This document shows positions 43,444 to 52,464 of a stretch of 64,000 nucleotides of DNA, one piece after another. The DNA is from ZC4RG30 sp046347045. GTDB lineage: Bacteria; Pseudomonadota; Gammaproteobacteria; Steroidobacterales; Steroidobacteraceae. The position numbers and the translations under genes are program-made. The notes under the pieces were generated by a model. It was given only the letters and a program-made list of their open reading frames with translations. It ran no database searches and was not told the origin of the DNA. The stretch lies in NCBI GenBank assembly GCA_046347045.1, contig JAXMGX010000007.1, positions 124,001-188,000 on the forward strand. The letters run 5' to 3'. Every line of letters starts with the position of its first letter. The first letter of the stretch is position 1.

Positions 43444-44469
43444 TTGAAATCCAACAATCTCCAATACAGCCCGCGCCGCAGCGACTACGACGTTACCAAC
43501 ACCGTGCGCGTCAGCTCCGCTGCCGATGTGCGCGACGCGGTACAGGAGCTGCTGGAGAGCGCCTGGCCCGGCCTGCCCTTCGGCCCCGTGGCGCGCGCCT
43601 TCCATGATTTCGAGCTGGCTTTCACCGGCCGCATGCCCGGCTACTTCGGCGTCGATACGGTGTACCACGACCAGCAGCACACGCTTGACGTGACCCTGGC
43701 CATGGCCCGGCTGATGGTGGGCTACGAGCGCAGCCATGCCGGCACGCCGCAGGCGCTGGGCGCCGAACGCGCCGCGGTGGGGATCTTCCTCGCGCTGTTC
43801 CACGACATCGGCTATCTGCGCGAGCGCAACGAAACCGCGCAGAACGGCGCCGAGTTCACGCGCAACCACGTGACGCGCAGCGCGCGTTTCATGGATTTCT
43901 ACCTGCCCACCATCGGCTTCGCGCACTGGACCCGCCTCACCGGCGAGATCGTGCACTACACCGGCTACGAGAAGACCTTCGAGCAGATCGGCGAAAAGGT
44001 GAAGGACCCGCGCGACGTGAAGCTCGGGCACCTCCTGGGCACCGCCGACATGATCGCGCAGATGGCCGACCGCTGTTACCTCGAAAAATGCCGCGATCGC
44101 CTCTATCCTGAATTCGTGCTGGGCGGCGTGGCGGTGTCGGTGGACGCCGCCGGCGGCCGCGGCGTTCGCTATGCCTCGGGCCTCGACCTGCTGCGCCAGA
44201 CGCCGGGCTTCATGGAAGACGTGCGCCGCAAGCGCCTGGATGCCGCCTTCGACCGCGCCTACCGCTACCTCGAACCGTTGTTCGATGGCCGCAACCCCTA
44301 CATCGAGTCCATCGACCAGAGCCTGCTGTTCCTGCGGCAGATCCTGCGCAGCGAGAGCTGGCGCATGCTGCGCCGCAGCCCGCAGGTGTTCGCGGCCGAG
44401 CCGGATTCGTTGACCAGCGTGCGCGGCCTGATGGCCAGCTACTTCAAGCGAGCCTGGTCACGGGAATGA
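43444..44469 (+). CDS. HD-domain protein of unknown substrate
   Basis: A 341-residue soluble protein with metal-dependent phosphohydrolase features: VYHDQQHTLDVTLAMARLM (His, Asp-His) near residue 75 and the HD pair in LALFHDIGYLRER near 120, followed by NHVTRSARFM and GEIVHYTGYEKTF with further histidines, and an Asp in LGTADMIAQM. The pattern is that of an HD/PDEase fold; substrate (cyclic nucleotide or other phosphoester) is unknown. The start is the TTG at 43444, the only start codon after an in-frame TAG at 43429; a GTG near residue 21 is an alternative. No good ribosome site is visible. Its last 26 bases overlap the convergent peptidase gene. Confidence 0.78.
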   Translation: MKSNNLQYSPRRSDYDVTNTVRVSSAADVRDAVQELLESAWPGLPFGPVARAFHDFELAFTGRMPGYFGVDTVYHDQQHTLDVTLAMARLMVGYERSHAGTPQALGAERAAVGIFLALFHDIGYLRERNETAQNGAEFTRNHVTRSARFMDFYLPTIGFAHWTRLTGEIVHYTGYEKTFEQIGEKVKDPRDVKLGHLLGTADMIAQMADRCYLEKCRDRLYPEFVLGGVAVSVDAAGGRGVRYASGLDLLRQTPGFMEDVRRKRLDAAFDRAYRYLEPLFDGRNPYIESIDQSLLFLRQILRSESWRMLRRSPQVFAAEPDSLTSVRGLMASYFKRAWSRE

Positions 44470-45163
44470 GCATCGGCGGGTCGACGTTGCGCACATAGCG
44501 CGTGAACAGATCGGGCAACCTGCGCCGCACCGCATCCTTCGCCGCCAGTGGCGCCGACTCCAGCGCCTGCACCAGCATCTGCATCGAAAATTGGCGCAGC
44601 GCCGCGCCTGCTACCGCGACATGGCTCAGGTGCCAGGGTTCGGGACGCGAGCCGCCACGGTACACCGCATAGGGCCTGAAGAACCCATGCCGCCCGGCAT
44701 TGGCATCGAGCCAGGCGCCCAGCTTTTCGAACACACCGCCGGGCGCGTATTCGCCCGGCACGAGCTGCACGCGATAGCCGGTGGGCATCGCTGCCGCATC
44801 GAACACGTCGAAGTCGGTGCCCCAGTGGTGCCGGCTGGCGCCGGGCAGCGCCGACCACACCAGGATGGCGTCCACCAGTGCATCCGCATCCAGCGTGCGC
44901 GCGTCCAGCGACCGCCCCTCCACGCTCAACAGTTCGCGCTCGCCGCTGCACTTGCCGTTCCAGATGGCGAGCTGACGGTCGAAGTCGCGGTAGGACGAGG
45001 CCGGCACCAGGTCGATGCCGTCGGCGAACGCCGACGCACGCATGGCCAGAAATGGCGCGACCACATCGCGATGCAGGCTGCAGCGGGGTTGCGGCAGGTC
45101 GACGATGTGCTCGCGGCTGCGGCCCGTGAGCATTTCGGCGGTAAACACCAGCATTTCGGCCAT
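44444..45163 (-). CDS. M15 family D-Ala-D-Ala carboxypeptidase (VanY-like)
   Basis: A 239-residue zinc peptidase. The family motifs are present: SSYRDFDRQLAIWN (substrate-binding Arg and Gln region), SRHHWGTDFDVFD (the SxHxxGxxxD zinc motif with His and Asp), and EPWHLSHVA (catalytic Glu and zinc His). It trims the terminal D-Ala from peptidoglycan stem peptides. No signal peptide can be recognised in either possible start (ATG 45163 or ATG 45184), which is odd for a wall enzyme; cytoplasmic precursor processing or recycling is possible. It is convergent with the HD-domain gene and divergent from the GGDEF-EAL gene. Confidence 0.88.
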   Translation of the reverse strand: MAEMLVFTAEMLTGRSREHIVDLPQPRCSLHRDVVAPFLAMRASAFADGIDLVPASSYRDFDRQLAIWNGKCSGERELLSVEGRSLDARTLDADALVDAILVWSALPGASRHHWGTDFDVFDAAAMPTGYRVQLVPGEYAPGGVFEKLGAWLDANAGRHGFFRPYAVYRGGSRPEPWHLSHVAVAGAALRQFSMQMLVQALESAPLAAKDAVRRRLPDLFTRYVRNVDPPMLIPVTRLA

Positions 45164-45277
45164 GGGCCATTCTATGCGATGCAAAGCGATGCAGCCCGGT
45201 TGCAGGCCACGGCAACGCGCTGGCCGCCCCCGGGGGCCTTGTGGCGCGCCCCGAATGGGCCGGGTTAGTATCGCCGG

Positions 45278-47362
45278 GTGTTCAGCCTGAAGACCAAATT
45301 CGCGGCCTTCGGCGCGGTCGTCGCGCTGCTGCTGCTATTGGCCGGCGGCATCGCAACGCTGGCGCTGCTGCGCAACCATGGCGCCGGGGAAGAAACCAGC
45401 TTCGTCGAATGGCTGGTCATCATCATCGCCGGCATGACCATCCTCGGCACCGCCTATTTCACCTTCCTGCACGGCCGCCGCATGGCGCATGCGCTGCAGC
45501 AACTCAACGACAGTACCGCGCGCATGTCGGCGGGCGACTTCACGCAGCCGGTGCGCACGCTGCGCCGTGACGAACTCGGCGATCTGCAGCGCACCATCGA
45601 CCAGATGCGCCAGAACCTGGCCGACACCACCATCACCAAGAACTACCTCGACAACGTGCTCAACAGCATGAGCGACGCGGTGTTCGTGGCGCGCCCTGAC
45701 GGCACCATCAAGTTCACCAACTCGGCGGCGCAGCGCCTCACCGGCCTTGCGCCCGAGGCGCTGAACGAGCGCACCGTGGGCTCGCTGCTCAACGGCAACG
45801 AGGTGATCGATGCCGACCGCGTGCGCAAGGCCTGCGAGGTGGGCGAAGCCGTGCTGCGCACCGATTCCGGCCAGACCATTCCCGTGTCGTTCTCCGGCTC
45901 CAGCATCGAAACCGTGGACCCGCAGTTTGCCGGCCTCATCTACGTGGCGCGCGACATCACCGATCGCAAGCGCGCCGAGCGCCGCATCCGCTACCTCGCC
46001 CGCTACGACGCGCTCACCAAGATTCCCAACCGCATGCAGTTCCAGCACCTGCTGCAGCAGGCCATCGCGCGCTCGCTGCGCGCTCGCACGGGACTTGCGC
46101 TGCTGTACCTGGACATGGACCGCTTCAAGGAGGTGAACGACACCTTCGGCCATGGCGCCGGCGACCGCGTGCTCGAGGCGCTCACCGAGCGTCTCACCGG
46201 CGTGCTGCCCGCCGAAACCGTGCTGGGCCGCCTGGCGGGCGACGAATTCGCGCTGTTCATCGACGGCATCTCCGAAGGCACCGCGCGCGAAGTGGTGCGG
46301 CTGCTGTCGCAGGACATCCTCGCCGCGGTGGCGCAGCCCTTCCACATCGGCCAGCAGGAAGTGTTCCTGTCGGCCAGCATCGGCGTGGCGCTGTGCCCGC
46401 GCGACGCCGAGAACGTCATCGACCTGATCCGCAATGCGGATGCAGCCATGTACTACTCCAAGCAGAACGGCGGCAATTCCTGCGCCTTCTACTCGCCCGA
46501 GATGAACGCCGCCTCGGTGGAGCGGCTCATGCTCAAGAGCAAGCTCAAGCGCGCCATCGAGCGCGACGAGCTGGTGGTGGCCTACATGCCCAAGGTGGAC
46601 GTGGACGATGGCCGCATCGTCGGCGCCGAGGCGCTGCTGCGCTGGCGCCTGCCGGGCCATGGCGACATCCCGCCCTCGCAGTTCATCCCGCTGGCCGAAG
46701 AAAACAACCTCATCAGCAGCATCGGTGAGTGGGTGCTGAACCGGGTCTGCGTCGACTATCGCGCCATGGCGCAGGCCGGCCATGCGCCCGGCCGCGTGGC
46801 GCTGAACCTGTCGTTGAAGCAGCTTCGCCAGGCCAGCTTCATCCTCGACTACAAGTCGGTGTTCGCGCGCCACGGCGTGTCGCCGCGACAGCTCGAACTC
46901 GAGATCACCGAGACCACGCTGATGGCCGACCCCAAGCGCACCGTGGCCATGCTCGACGAGCTGGCCGCGCTGGGCCTGCATCTGGCCATCGACGATTTCG
47001 GCACCGGCTATTCCTCGCTGTCGGCGCTGCAACAGTTCCCGATCGGCACGCTGAAGATCGACCAGTCCTTCGTGCGCGACTCCACCACCGACCGCAACGA
47101 CGCCACCATCGTGCGCACCATCATCGAAATGGGGCACAGCCTGTCGATGCAGGTGGTGGCCGAGGGCGTCGAGACGCTCGACCAGTTCCGCTTCCTGCGC
47201 GGCGTGGGCTGCGATTTCGCGCAGGGCCAGCTCTTCGGCGAACCCTGCAGCGCCGAGACATTGGGCGCACTGCTGGCCCAGCAGCTGGCCACCGGCCAGT
47301 CGCCCTTCGCCGCGATCCTGCCACCCGGCACGCTCGAGTCCACCGGCACACACACGCGCTGA
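45278..47362 (+). CDS. Membrane HAMP-PAS-GGDEF-EAL cyclic di-GMP protein
   Basis: A 694-residue protein with two membrane helices (about 8-30 and 43-63), a HAMP-like linker (65-118), one PAS domain (about 120-232), a GGDEF domain with AGDEF at 320-324 and an EAL domain with EAL at 451-453. AGDEF is still compatible with cyclase activity. In the EAL domain the usual YQP motif reads YMP (436-438), and the rest (ETTLM, DDFGTGYSSLS, KIDQSFVRD, EGVE) is intact, so phosphodiesterase activity is possible but the Gln-to-Met change near the substrate pocket may weaken it. No RxxD inhibitory site precedes AGDEF. Start is GTG 45278. Confidence 0.92.
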   Translation: MFSLKTKFAAFGAVVALLLLLAGGIATLALLRNHGAGEETSFVEWLVIIIAGMTILGTAYFTFLHGRRMAHALQQLNDSTARMSAGDFTQPVRTLRRDELGDLQRTIDQMRQNLADTTITKNYLDNVLNSMSDAVFVARPDGTIKFTNSAAQRLTGLAPEALNERTVGSLLNGNEVIDADRVRKACEVGEAVLRTDSGQTIPVSFSGSSIETVDPQFAGLIYVARDITDRKRAERRIRYLARYDALTKIPNRMQFQHLLQQAIARSLRARTGLALLYLDMDRFKEVNDTFGHGAGDRVLEALTERLTGVLPAETVLGRLAGDEFALFIDGISEGTAREVVRLLSQDILAAVAQPFHIGQQEVFLSASIGVALCPRDAENVIDLIRNADAAMYYSKQNGGNSCAFYSPEMNAASVERLMLKSKLKRAIERDELVVAYMPKVDVDDGRIVGAEALLRWRLPGHGDIPPSQFIPLAEENNLISSIGEWVLNRVCVDYRAMAQAGHAPGRVALNLSLKQLRQASFILDYKSVFARHGVSPRQLELEITETTLMADPKRTVAMLDELAALGLHLAIDDFGTGYSSLSALQQFPIGTLKIDQSFVRDSTTDRNDATIVRTIIEMGHSLSMQVVAEGVETLDQFRFLRGVGCDFAQGQLFGEPCSAETLGALLAQQLATGQSPFAAILPPGTLESTGTHTR

Positions 47363-47431
47363 GGCGCCATCAAACCCACCACCCGCAAACGGCTGCCGGC
47401 CAAGCGCCTCACGCTGCTGGCGCTGCTCCTG

Positions 47432-48922
47432 GTGTGGGTCGCCACGGCGCTCTGGCATGCCTACAAACCCCTGCCGGCAGGCGTGCACATCCAGGGTGAG
47501 CCGGCGCCGGTGGAAGCCGCCACGCTGCAGTTCATCACCGATGAAACCTCGGCCAACTTCTACGGCCAGCGCACCACGCAACCCAACATCCAGGCAGCCA
47601 CGCTGGAGCTGGTGCACAACGCGCGCGATTTCCTGGTGCTGGACTACTTCCTGTTCAACGACCAGGGTGGCCCGGCCGGAGAACTGAAATACATCGATGG
47701 CATCCGGCCCGTGGCACGCGAACTGCGCGAGGCGCTGCTGACACTGCGCCAGGCGCAACCGCAGCTTCCCATCCTGGTGATGGTCGATCCCATCAACAGC
47801 TACTACCGCCGCAAACTGCCGCCGGAGCTCCAGCAGCTCGCCCAGGCGGGCATCGATGTGGTGATGACCGACCTGACGCAGCTGCGCGATCCCAATCCGG
47901 CGTATTCAGCGCTGTGGCGGCTGACGCTGGGCTGGTGGCTGAGCCCATCGGGCAGCGGCCATTTCGACAACCCCCTCGATGCCGGCGGCCCGGCGCTGAG
48001 TTTCGGCGCACTGTCGCGCATCCCGCACTTCAAGGCCAATCACCGCAAGGTCGCGCTCACCGGCGATGGCAGCGGATCGCTGGTGGGCATCGTCTCCTCC
48101 GGCAATCCGCACGATGCCAGCAGCGCGCATTCCAATGTGGCGCTGCGCCTGGCCGGCGAAGCACTGCGACCACTGCTGTTGAGCGAACTGGACATCGCCC
48201 AATGGTCGGGATGGCGTGGCGGCGAACACTTCGCGCAGTTCCGCACGCGCGCCGGCGTGGCGACGGCGGCCGGCGCCGGCACGTCCCCGGGCGCGCCCGC
48301 ATCGGGGCCTGCCGAGACGCCCGGCATCACCCGCGCCAGTGTGCTCACCGAAGGCGCCATCCGCGACGCGCTGCTGGCCGTGCTCGACAGCACGCGCAAC
48401 GGCGATGCGGTGGACATCGCGCAGTTCTATTTCTCCGATCGACACGTCATTGATGCGCTGGTGGCCGCGGCCGGGCGCGGCGTGGCGGTGCGCGTGGTGC
48501 TGGATCCCAACAAGGATGCCTTCGGCTTCGAGAAATCCGGCCTGCCAAACCGCGAGGTGGCCTCGGAACTCATTGCCTCCAGCGACGGCGGCATCAAGCT
48601 GCGCTGGTATCGCACCCATGGCGAGCAGTTCCACGCCAAGCTCGCTGCCGTGCGCCGCGGCGACCGCCTGTGGCTGCTGGTGGGTTCGGCGAACTTCACG
48701 CGCCGCAACCTCGGCGACTTCAACCTCGAGGCCGATGTGGCCGTGGACGCGCCGGCCAACAGCGAGCTGGCGGCCAATGTGAGCAGCTGGTTCGAGCGGA
48801 TATGGAGCAACCGGCCCGGTGCCTCGGAGTACACCGCCGATGCCGGCGTGTGGGCCGAGCCCTCGCAGGGCCGCTACTGGCTGTATCGCTTCATGGAAGC
48901 CAGCGGGCTGTCGACGTTTTGA
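47432..48922 (+). CDS. Phospholipase D-superfamily protein, membrane-anchored or exported
   Basis: From GTG 47432 the frame encodes 496 residues. Two HxK motifs mark the active site: ANHRKVALTGDG in the first half and FHAKLAAV...GSANFTRRNL in the second, each with the SGN or SAN turn after it (VSSGNPHD). The spacing of the first Asp is not canonical. In the same frame, upstream of the GTG and back to the stop of the preceding gene, the codons read KRLPAKRLTLLALLLVWVA, a perfect positively charged signal or anchor without any ATG, GTG or TTG; the true start may be a CTG at 47393 or another rare codon. Its role (phospholipase, nuclease or cardiolipin synthase) is open. Confidence 0.82.
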   Translation: MWVATALWHAYKPLPAGVHIQGEPAPVEAATLQFITDETSANFYGQRTTQPNIQAATLELVHNARDFLVLDYFLFNDQGGPAGELKYIDGIRPVARELREALLTLRQAQPQLPILVMVDPINSYYRRKLPPELQQLAQAGIDVVMTDLTQLRDPNPAYSALWRLTLGWWLSPSGSGHFDNPLDAGGPALSFGALSRIPHFKANHRKVALTGDGSGSLVGIVSSGNPHDASSAHSNVALRLAGEALRPLLLSELDIAQWSGWRGGEHFAQFRTRAGVATAAGAGTSPGAPASGPAETPGITRASVLTEGAIRDALLAVLDSTRNGDAVDIAQFYFSDRHVIDALVAAAGRGVAVRVVLDPNKDAFGFEKSGLPNREVASELIASSDGGIKLRWYRTHGEQFHAKLAAVRRGDRLWLLVGSANFTRRNLGDFNLEADVAVDAPANSELAANVSSWFERIWSNRPGASEYTADAGVWAEPSQGRYWLYRFMEASGLSTF

Positions 48923-48974
48923 CTATCCACGCCGCCGGCGCTGCACATGGCGCGGGCGTGAGCGTGAGCGGCGA

Positions 48975-49613
48975 CTACTTGCGCGCCGCCCGCGCCAGCA
49001 TCGCCGCGCGCGCACCGGCGTCGCTGATAGCCTTCTGTGCCGCGCGCTGCAGTGCGCTGACGATCGCGCCCAGCCGGTTGTCGCCGGCGGACTCGCTGGC
49101 CTCGGCATCGCAGCGCCCCAGCACCTGCCGTGGCGCGCCACCCAGCAGCACGCAGTCGAAGGCCACGCGTGCCGCAGGCGACGCCCCGCCTGCATACGCC
49201 GCCTCGAAATGCCGCACCGTCAGCAGCAGGTCGAAATCACCCGGCAGCGAGGCTGGTGTCGCGCCCACCACGGTGTCGAACCGGCCCGAACGCGAAATCG
49301 ATTCCACCGCGAACGCCGCCAGCACCTTGGGCAGCGACTCGCCCCAGCGCGCATCGGCGAAGTAATCCAGCTCGTTGTCGGCGCGGGAGAGCGCGATGCG
49401 ACTGGTGTCGAGCCCGGGCTGCACCTCCGGCCGCGCCACACGCAGCACGCCGGGCACCGCGCCACCGGCTGTCACGGCGCCACTCGATGCCGCAGCGCCG
49501 CCGGCCGCTGCCGCCGCATGCAGCACATACACCTGCTCCGCCGGACGGTTGCTCTTCAGTCCGCCGCAACCGGCCAGCGCCGCGCCACATACCATCACCG
49601 CGACAAGTTTCAT
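48975..49613 (-). CDS. ABC-type transport auxiliary lipoprotein
   Basis: A 212-residue lipoprotein: short signal ending in LAGC (Cys16), then an Ala/Gly-rich segment and a domain like those of PqiC-type auxiliary lipoproteins (VLRVARPEVQPGLDTSRIAL, DNELDYFADARWGESLPKVL). Such proteins sit at the outer membrane and help MCE-type lipid transport. Its start overlaps the end of the MCE gene by four bases, and it is the last gene of the lipid-transport operon. The long low-complexity Ala/Gly stretch (about 35-60) is unusual. Confidence 0.87.
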   Translation of the reverse strand: MKLVAVMVCGAALAGCGGLKSNRPAEQVYVLHAAAAAGGAAASSGAVTAGGAVPGVLRVARPEVQPGLDTSRIALSRADNELDYFADARWGESLPKVLAAFAVESISRSGRFDTVVGATPASLPGDFDLLLTVRHFEAAYAGGASPAARVAFDCVLLGGAPRQVLGRCDAEASESAGDNRLGAIVSALQRAAQKAISDAGARAAMLARAARK

Positions 49614-50545
49614 TTCTTCACCTTCACGCCGCGCTCCACGGGCTGGTAGATGAGTCGCGAGGGATCGTCCTTCAGCTGGCGCGACAGCTCGGCGAACTCC
49701 GCCGCCGCTGCGCGCGCTTCATCCAGCGTGCGCTGCAGCTGCGGCAGGCCGTCCTGCGCGAATGCCGTGACGCCGGGGCGATTCTCGCTGACGAAGGCCT
49801 CGATGCCCTGGCTGGTGCGTTCCAGATTGTCGGCCGTGCGGTTCAGCCGCTGCGCGAGCTGCGCGATCTCGGGTCTGAGCTCATCTGCGGCGCCGTTCAT
49901 GCGGTTGGCGAGCTGCCGCACCTCGCTGCTGGTGCTGTTGAGGCTGCCCACCAGTTCGTTCACGCGCTTCATGGTGTCGGGCAGGTCCACCGTGGCCTGG
50001 TGCAGGTTCTTCACCATGTTGGCCAGCGCCGTGGAATTCTCGGGCGAGAAGATCTCCTGCGCGCGGTTCAGCAGCTCCGCGGCACTGCCGGCGATCTCCG
50101 GCAGGCTCGACAGGAAGGTGTCGAAGTCCGAGCGCACGGTGTTGATCACCGGATACTTCTCGCTGGCCACGGGCGGCATGATGTCCTTGCCTTCCATGCG
50201 CTGCTTCAGGTCGATGTACAGCAGGCCCGTCACGCCCATCAGCGACAACTGCGCGGTGGTGTTGCGGTCGATCGGCGCCGATTCGTCGATGTCGGCGATC
50301 ACCTGCACGCGTTCGGCGCTGCGCCGGTCGAGCCGGATGCGCCGCACGCGGCCCACGTCCACGCCCAGGTAGCGGACCGACCCGCCTTCGGAAAGGCCCG
50401 TGACGCTGCCGGTGAAGTAGATCTCGAAGGGGACGTAGCTGTGCCGGTCGCGCCCTTCCGAATACCAGTAGATGAACATGCCGGCCATGACCACGACCAG
50501 GAGCACGAAGGCGCCCACCGCGGTGTAGTTGGCATCACGCTCCAT
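49610..50545 (-). CDS. MCE (MlaD-like) lipid-transport protein
   Basis: A 311-residue protein anchored by one N-terminal helix (about 8-28), followed by an MCE domain (about 38-115: YFTGSVTGLSEGGSVRYLGVDVGRV, split as YFTGSVTGLSEGG and VRYLGVDVGRV; LMGVTGLLYIDL) and a long coiled-coil-like C-terminal region (about 155-290, heptad repeats around LNRTADNLERTSQGIE). MCE domains form hexameric rings that pass phospholipids between the membranes, and the long helix could extend the tunnel. The ATG at 50545 overlaps the ATPase gene by 11 bases. Longer than E. coli MlaD (183 residues), closer to PqiB- or Mce-type forms. Confidence 0.92.
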   Translation of the reverse strand: MERDANYTAVGAFVLLVVVMAGMFIYWYSEGRDRHSYVPFEIYFTGSVTGLSEGGSVRYLGVDVGRVRRIRLDRRSAERVQVIADIDESAPIDRNTTAQLSLMGVTGLLYIDLKQRMEGKDIMPPVASEKYPVINTVRSDFDTFLSSLPEIAGSAAELLNRAQEIFSPENSTALANMVKNLHQATVDLPDTMKRVNELVGSLNSTSSEVRQLANRMNGAADELRPEIAQLAQRLNRTADNLERTSQGIEAFVSENRPGVTAFAQDGLPQLQRTLDEARAAAAEFAELSRQLKDDPSRLIYQPVERGVKVKK

Positions 50546-51335
50546 GCGAGGCTCCCGGCGTGCCGGCGCCGAAGCGCGCCGCGCGCGCGCCATGGAAATA
50601 CGACTGGATCCACGGGTGCGGATACTTCACGATGTTCGCGCGCGTGTCCTGCACCATGTGGCGGTCGACGATCACGCCGACGCGCTCGCAGATGCGGAAG
50701 ATGGTATCGAGGTCATGCGTGATCATCACCACGGTCAGCGTCAGTTCCTGCTGCAGATAGGCTATCAGGTCGTCGAAGGCCGCGGCACTGATGGGATCCA
50801 GGCCCGAGGTGGGCTCGTCCAGGAACAGCAGGTGCGGATCCAGCGCCAGCGCACGGGCCAGCGCCACGCGCTTCACCATGCCGCCCGAAAGCTGCGAGGG
50901 GTATTTCTCGGCCGCATCGTCGGGCAGTCCCACGAGGCGCAGTTTCAGCCGCGCCAGCTCGTCCAGCGCATCCCGGGGCAGCCGCAGGTGCTCGATCATC
51001 GGCAACTGGATGTTCTCGCGCACCGTGAGCGCGGTGAACAGCGCGCCCTGCTGGAAGGTCACGCCGTAGCGCGCCTTGGCCGCGCGCAGCGCATCGCCGG
51101 AAAGCTGCGTCAGGTCCACGCCGTTCACCAGCACCTGCCCGGCCTCCGGCCGGCGCAGGCCCAGGATGGTCCTGAGCAGCACCGACTTGCCGCTGCCCGA
51201 TCCGCCCAGGATGCCGAACACCTCGCCCCGCCGCACCTGCATGTCGAGGCCATCGTGCACGATCTGGCGGCCGAAGCGGTTCACCACGCCGCGCACGTCG
51301 ACGACGATGTCGTTGTTTGCGTCAGCCGCAGCCAT
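50535..51335 (-). CDS. ABC transporter ATPase, MlaF-like
   Basis: A 266-residue ABC ATPase for the MCE system: Walker A GGSGSGKSV near residue 38-46, Q loop FQQGALFTALTV (the MlaF-type QxGALF), signature LSGGMVKRVALARAL, Walker B LLFLDEPTSGLDP and switch His in ITHDLDTI. The LSGGM signature and QGALF are typical of MlaF/Ttg2A importers. The ATG at 51335 shares one base with the permease stop (TGA/ATG overlap). The C-terminus runs 11 bases into the MCE gene. Confidence 0.94.
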   Translation of the reverse strand: MAAADANNDIVVDVRGVVNRFGRQIVHDGLDMQVRRGEVFGILGGSGSGKSVLLRTILGLRRPEAGQVLVNGVDLTQLSGDALRAAKARYGVTFQQGALFTALTVRENIQLPMIEHLRLPRDALDELARLKLRLVGLPDDAAEKYPSQLSGGMVKRVALARALALDPHLLFLDEPTSGLDPISAAAFDDLIAYLQQELTLTVVMITHDLDTIFRICERVGVIVDRHMVQDTRANIVKYPHPWIQSYFHGARAARFGAGTPGASHGA

Positions 51336-52456
51336 CAGAAGTCGATCTTCATGTAGAACACCGCAAACAGCGCATCGGCCAGCAGCACCAGGAAGATCGA
51401 CTGCACCACTGCCACCGTGGTCAGCCGTCCGAGCTCGCGCGACGAACCGCGCACCTGCAGGCCGCGATACGTGCCGGCGGAGGCGATCAACAGCGCGAAC
51501 ACCGGCGCCTTGATCAACCCCGCCCAGAACGTGGTGGGCGCTATGGCCTCGTTGGCGCGGTTGATGAACTGCTGCAGCGGCATGTCGAGCAGCGTCTGGC
51601 ACAGCAGCGCGCCGCCGGCCATGCCGATCAGGTCGGCGATGACGGTGAGCAGCGGCAGCGCGATCACCAGCCCGACTGCGCGCGGCAGCACCAGTGTTTC
51701 CATCCAGTCCACGCCGGTTGCATCCAGCGCGTCCACCTCCTCGTTGAGCTGCATCGAGCCCAGTTCGGCCGCGAAGGCGCTGCCGGTGCGACCAGCCACG
51801 ATGATGGCCGTCAGCAGCACGCCCAGCTCGCGCAGCACGCCCACGGTGATGAGGTCGACCACGTAGATGCCGGCGCCATAGGTGCGAAGCTGGCTGGCCG
51901 CGAGATAGGCGATGATCACCGCCATCAGGAAGGCGATCAGCGCGACGATGGGAATGGCGGTGATGCCCGTGTCGTATACATGCCGCGCCACCGAGATGGG
52001 CCGCAGCCGCCGCCAGTGCCGCAGTGCCGCCACCTGCGTCACCGCCGCGCGACCCACGAAGGCCAGGCCCCGGCGCATCTCCTGCAGCCGCTCCAGCGTG
52101 GTGCGGCCCAGCCGCTCGACGGGGTTGTCCCAGGTCTCGGTGCGCAGCGCCGCCGGCCGCCTGGCCGCATCGCTGACCAGCGCGCTGCGCACCAGCACCA
52201 GCGTGCGCGGCTCGCCGTCGGGGAATTCGACGTGTATTTCGCGTGCCGTGAGCTGGCGGGTCAGCTCATCCAGCGCCCAGGCGCCCGCAAGGTCGAGCGG
52301 CACCGCCGCGTGGATGATGGCCTGCCGCACACCGGCGAGGTCGAGCGCCGACTGCTCGGCGCGGATCGCGCGGAGCGTCCCAGCCTGCCACTCACCGCGC
52401 AGTGACAGTTCGAGTGTTTCGCCGTCGCGCCGAGTTTCGAAATAGCCGCCCGGCAT
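51335..52456 (-). CDS. STAS-MlaE fusion permease of the lipid transporter
   Basis: A 373-residue permease with an N-terminal STAS-like domain (about 1-100, LELSLRGEWQAGTLRAIR, QAIIHAAVPLDLAGAWALDEL) fused to an MlaE permease (about 130-373) of five or so helices with the family blocks ITAIPIVALIAFLMAVIIAY, GVLRELGVLLTAIIVAGRTGSAFAAELGSM (broken: ELGVLLTAIIVAGRTG, SAFAAELGSM) and DALDATGVDWMETLVLPR. In E. coli the STAS part is the separate protein MlaB; here it is fused. ATG 52456 follows the ABC-2 permease stop (52465) by 8 bases. Confidence 0.92.
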   Translation of the reverse strand: MPGGYFETRRDGETLELSLRGEWQAGTLRAIRAEQSALDLAGVRQAIIHAAVPLDLAGAWALDELTRQLTAREIHVEFPDGEPRTLVLVRSALVSDAARRPAALRTETWDNPVERLGRTTLERLQEMRRGLAFVGRAAVTQVAALRHWRRLRPISVARHVYDTGITAIPIVALIAFLMAVIIAYLAASQLRTYGAGIYVVDLITVGVLRELGVLLTAIIVAGRTGSAFAAELGSMQLNEEVDALDATGVDWMETLVLPRAVGLVIALPLLTVIADLIGMAGGALLCQTLLDMPLQQFINRANEAIAPTTFWAGLIKAPVFALLIASAGTYRGLQVRGSSRELGRLTTVAVVQSIFLVLLADALFAVFYMKIDF

Positions 52457-52464
52457 CCTCGCCT

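Noticed and set aside
43364..43447. 27-codon frame (ATG 43364) before the HD-domain gene as a leader peptide
   Set aside because: No ribosome site, no hydrophobic or regulatory character, and not in frame with the following gene.
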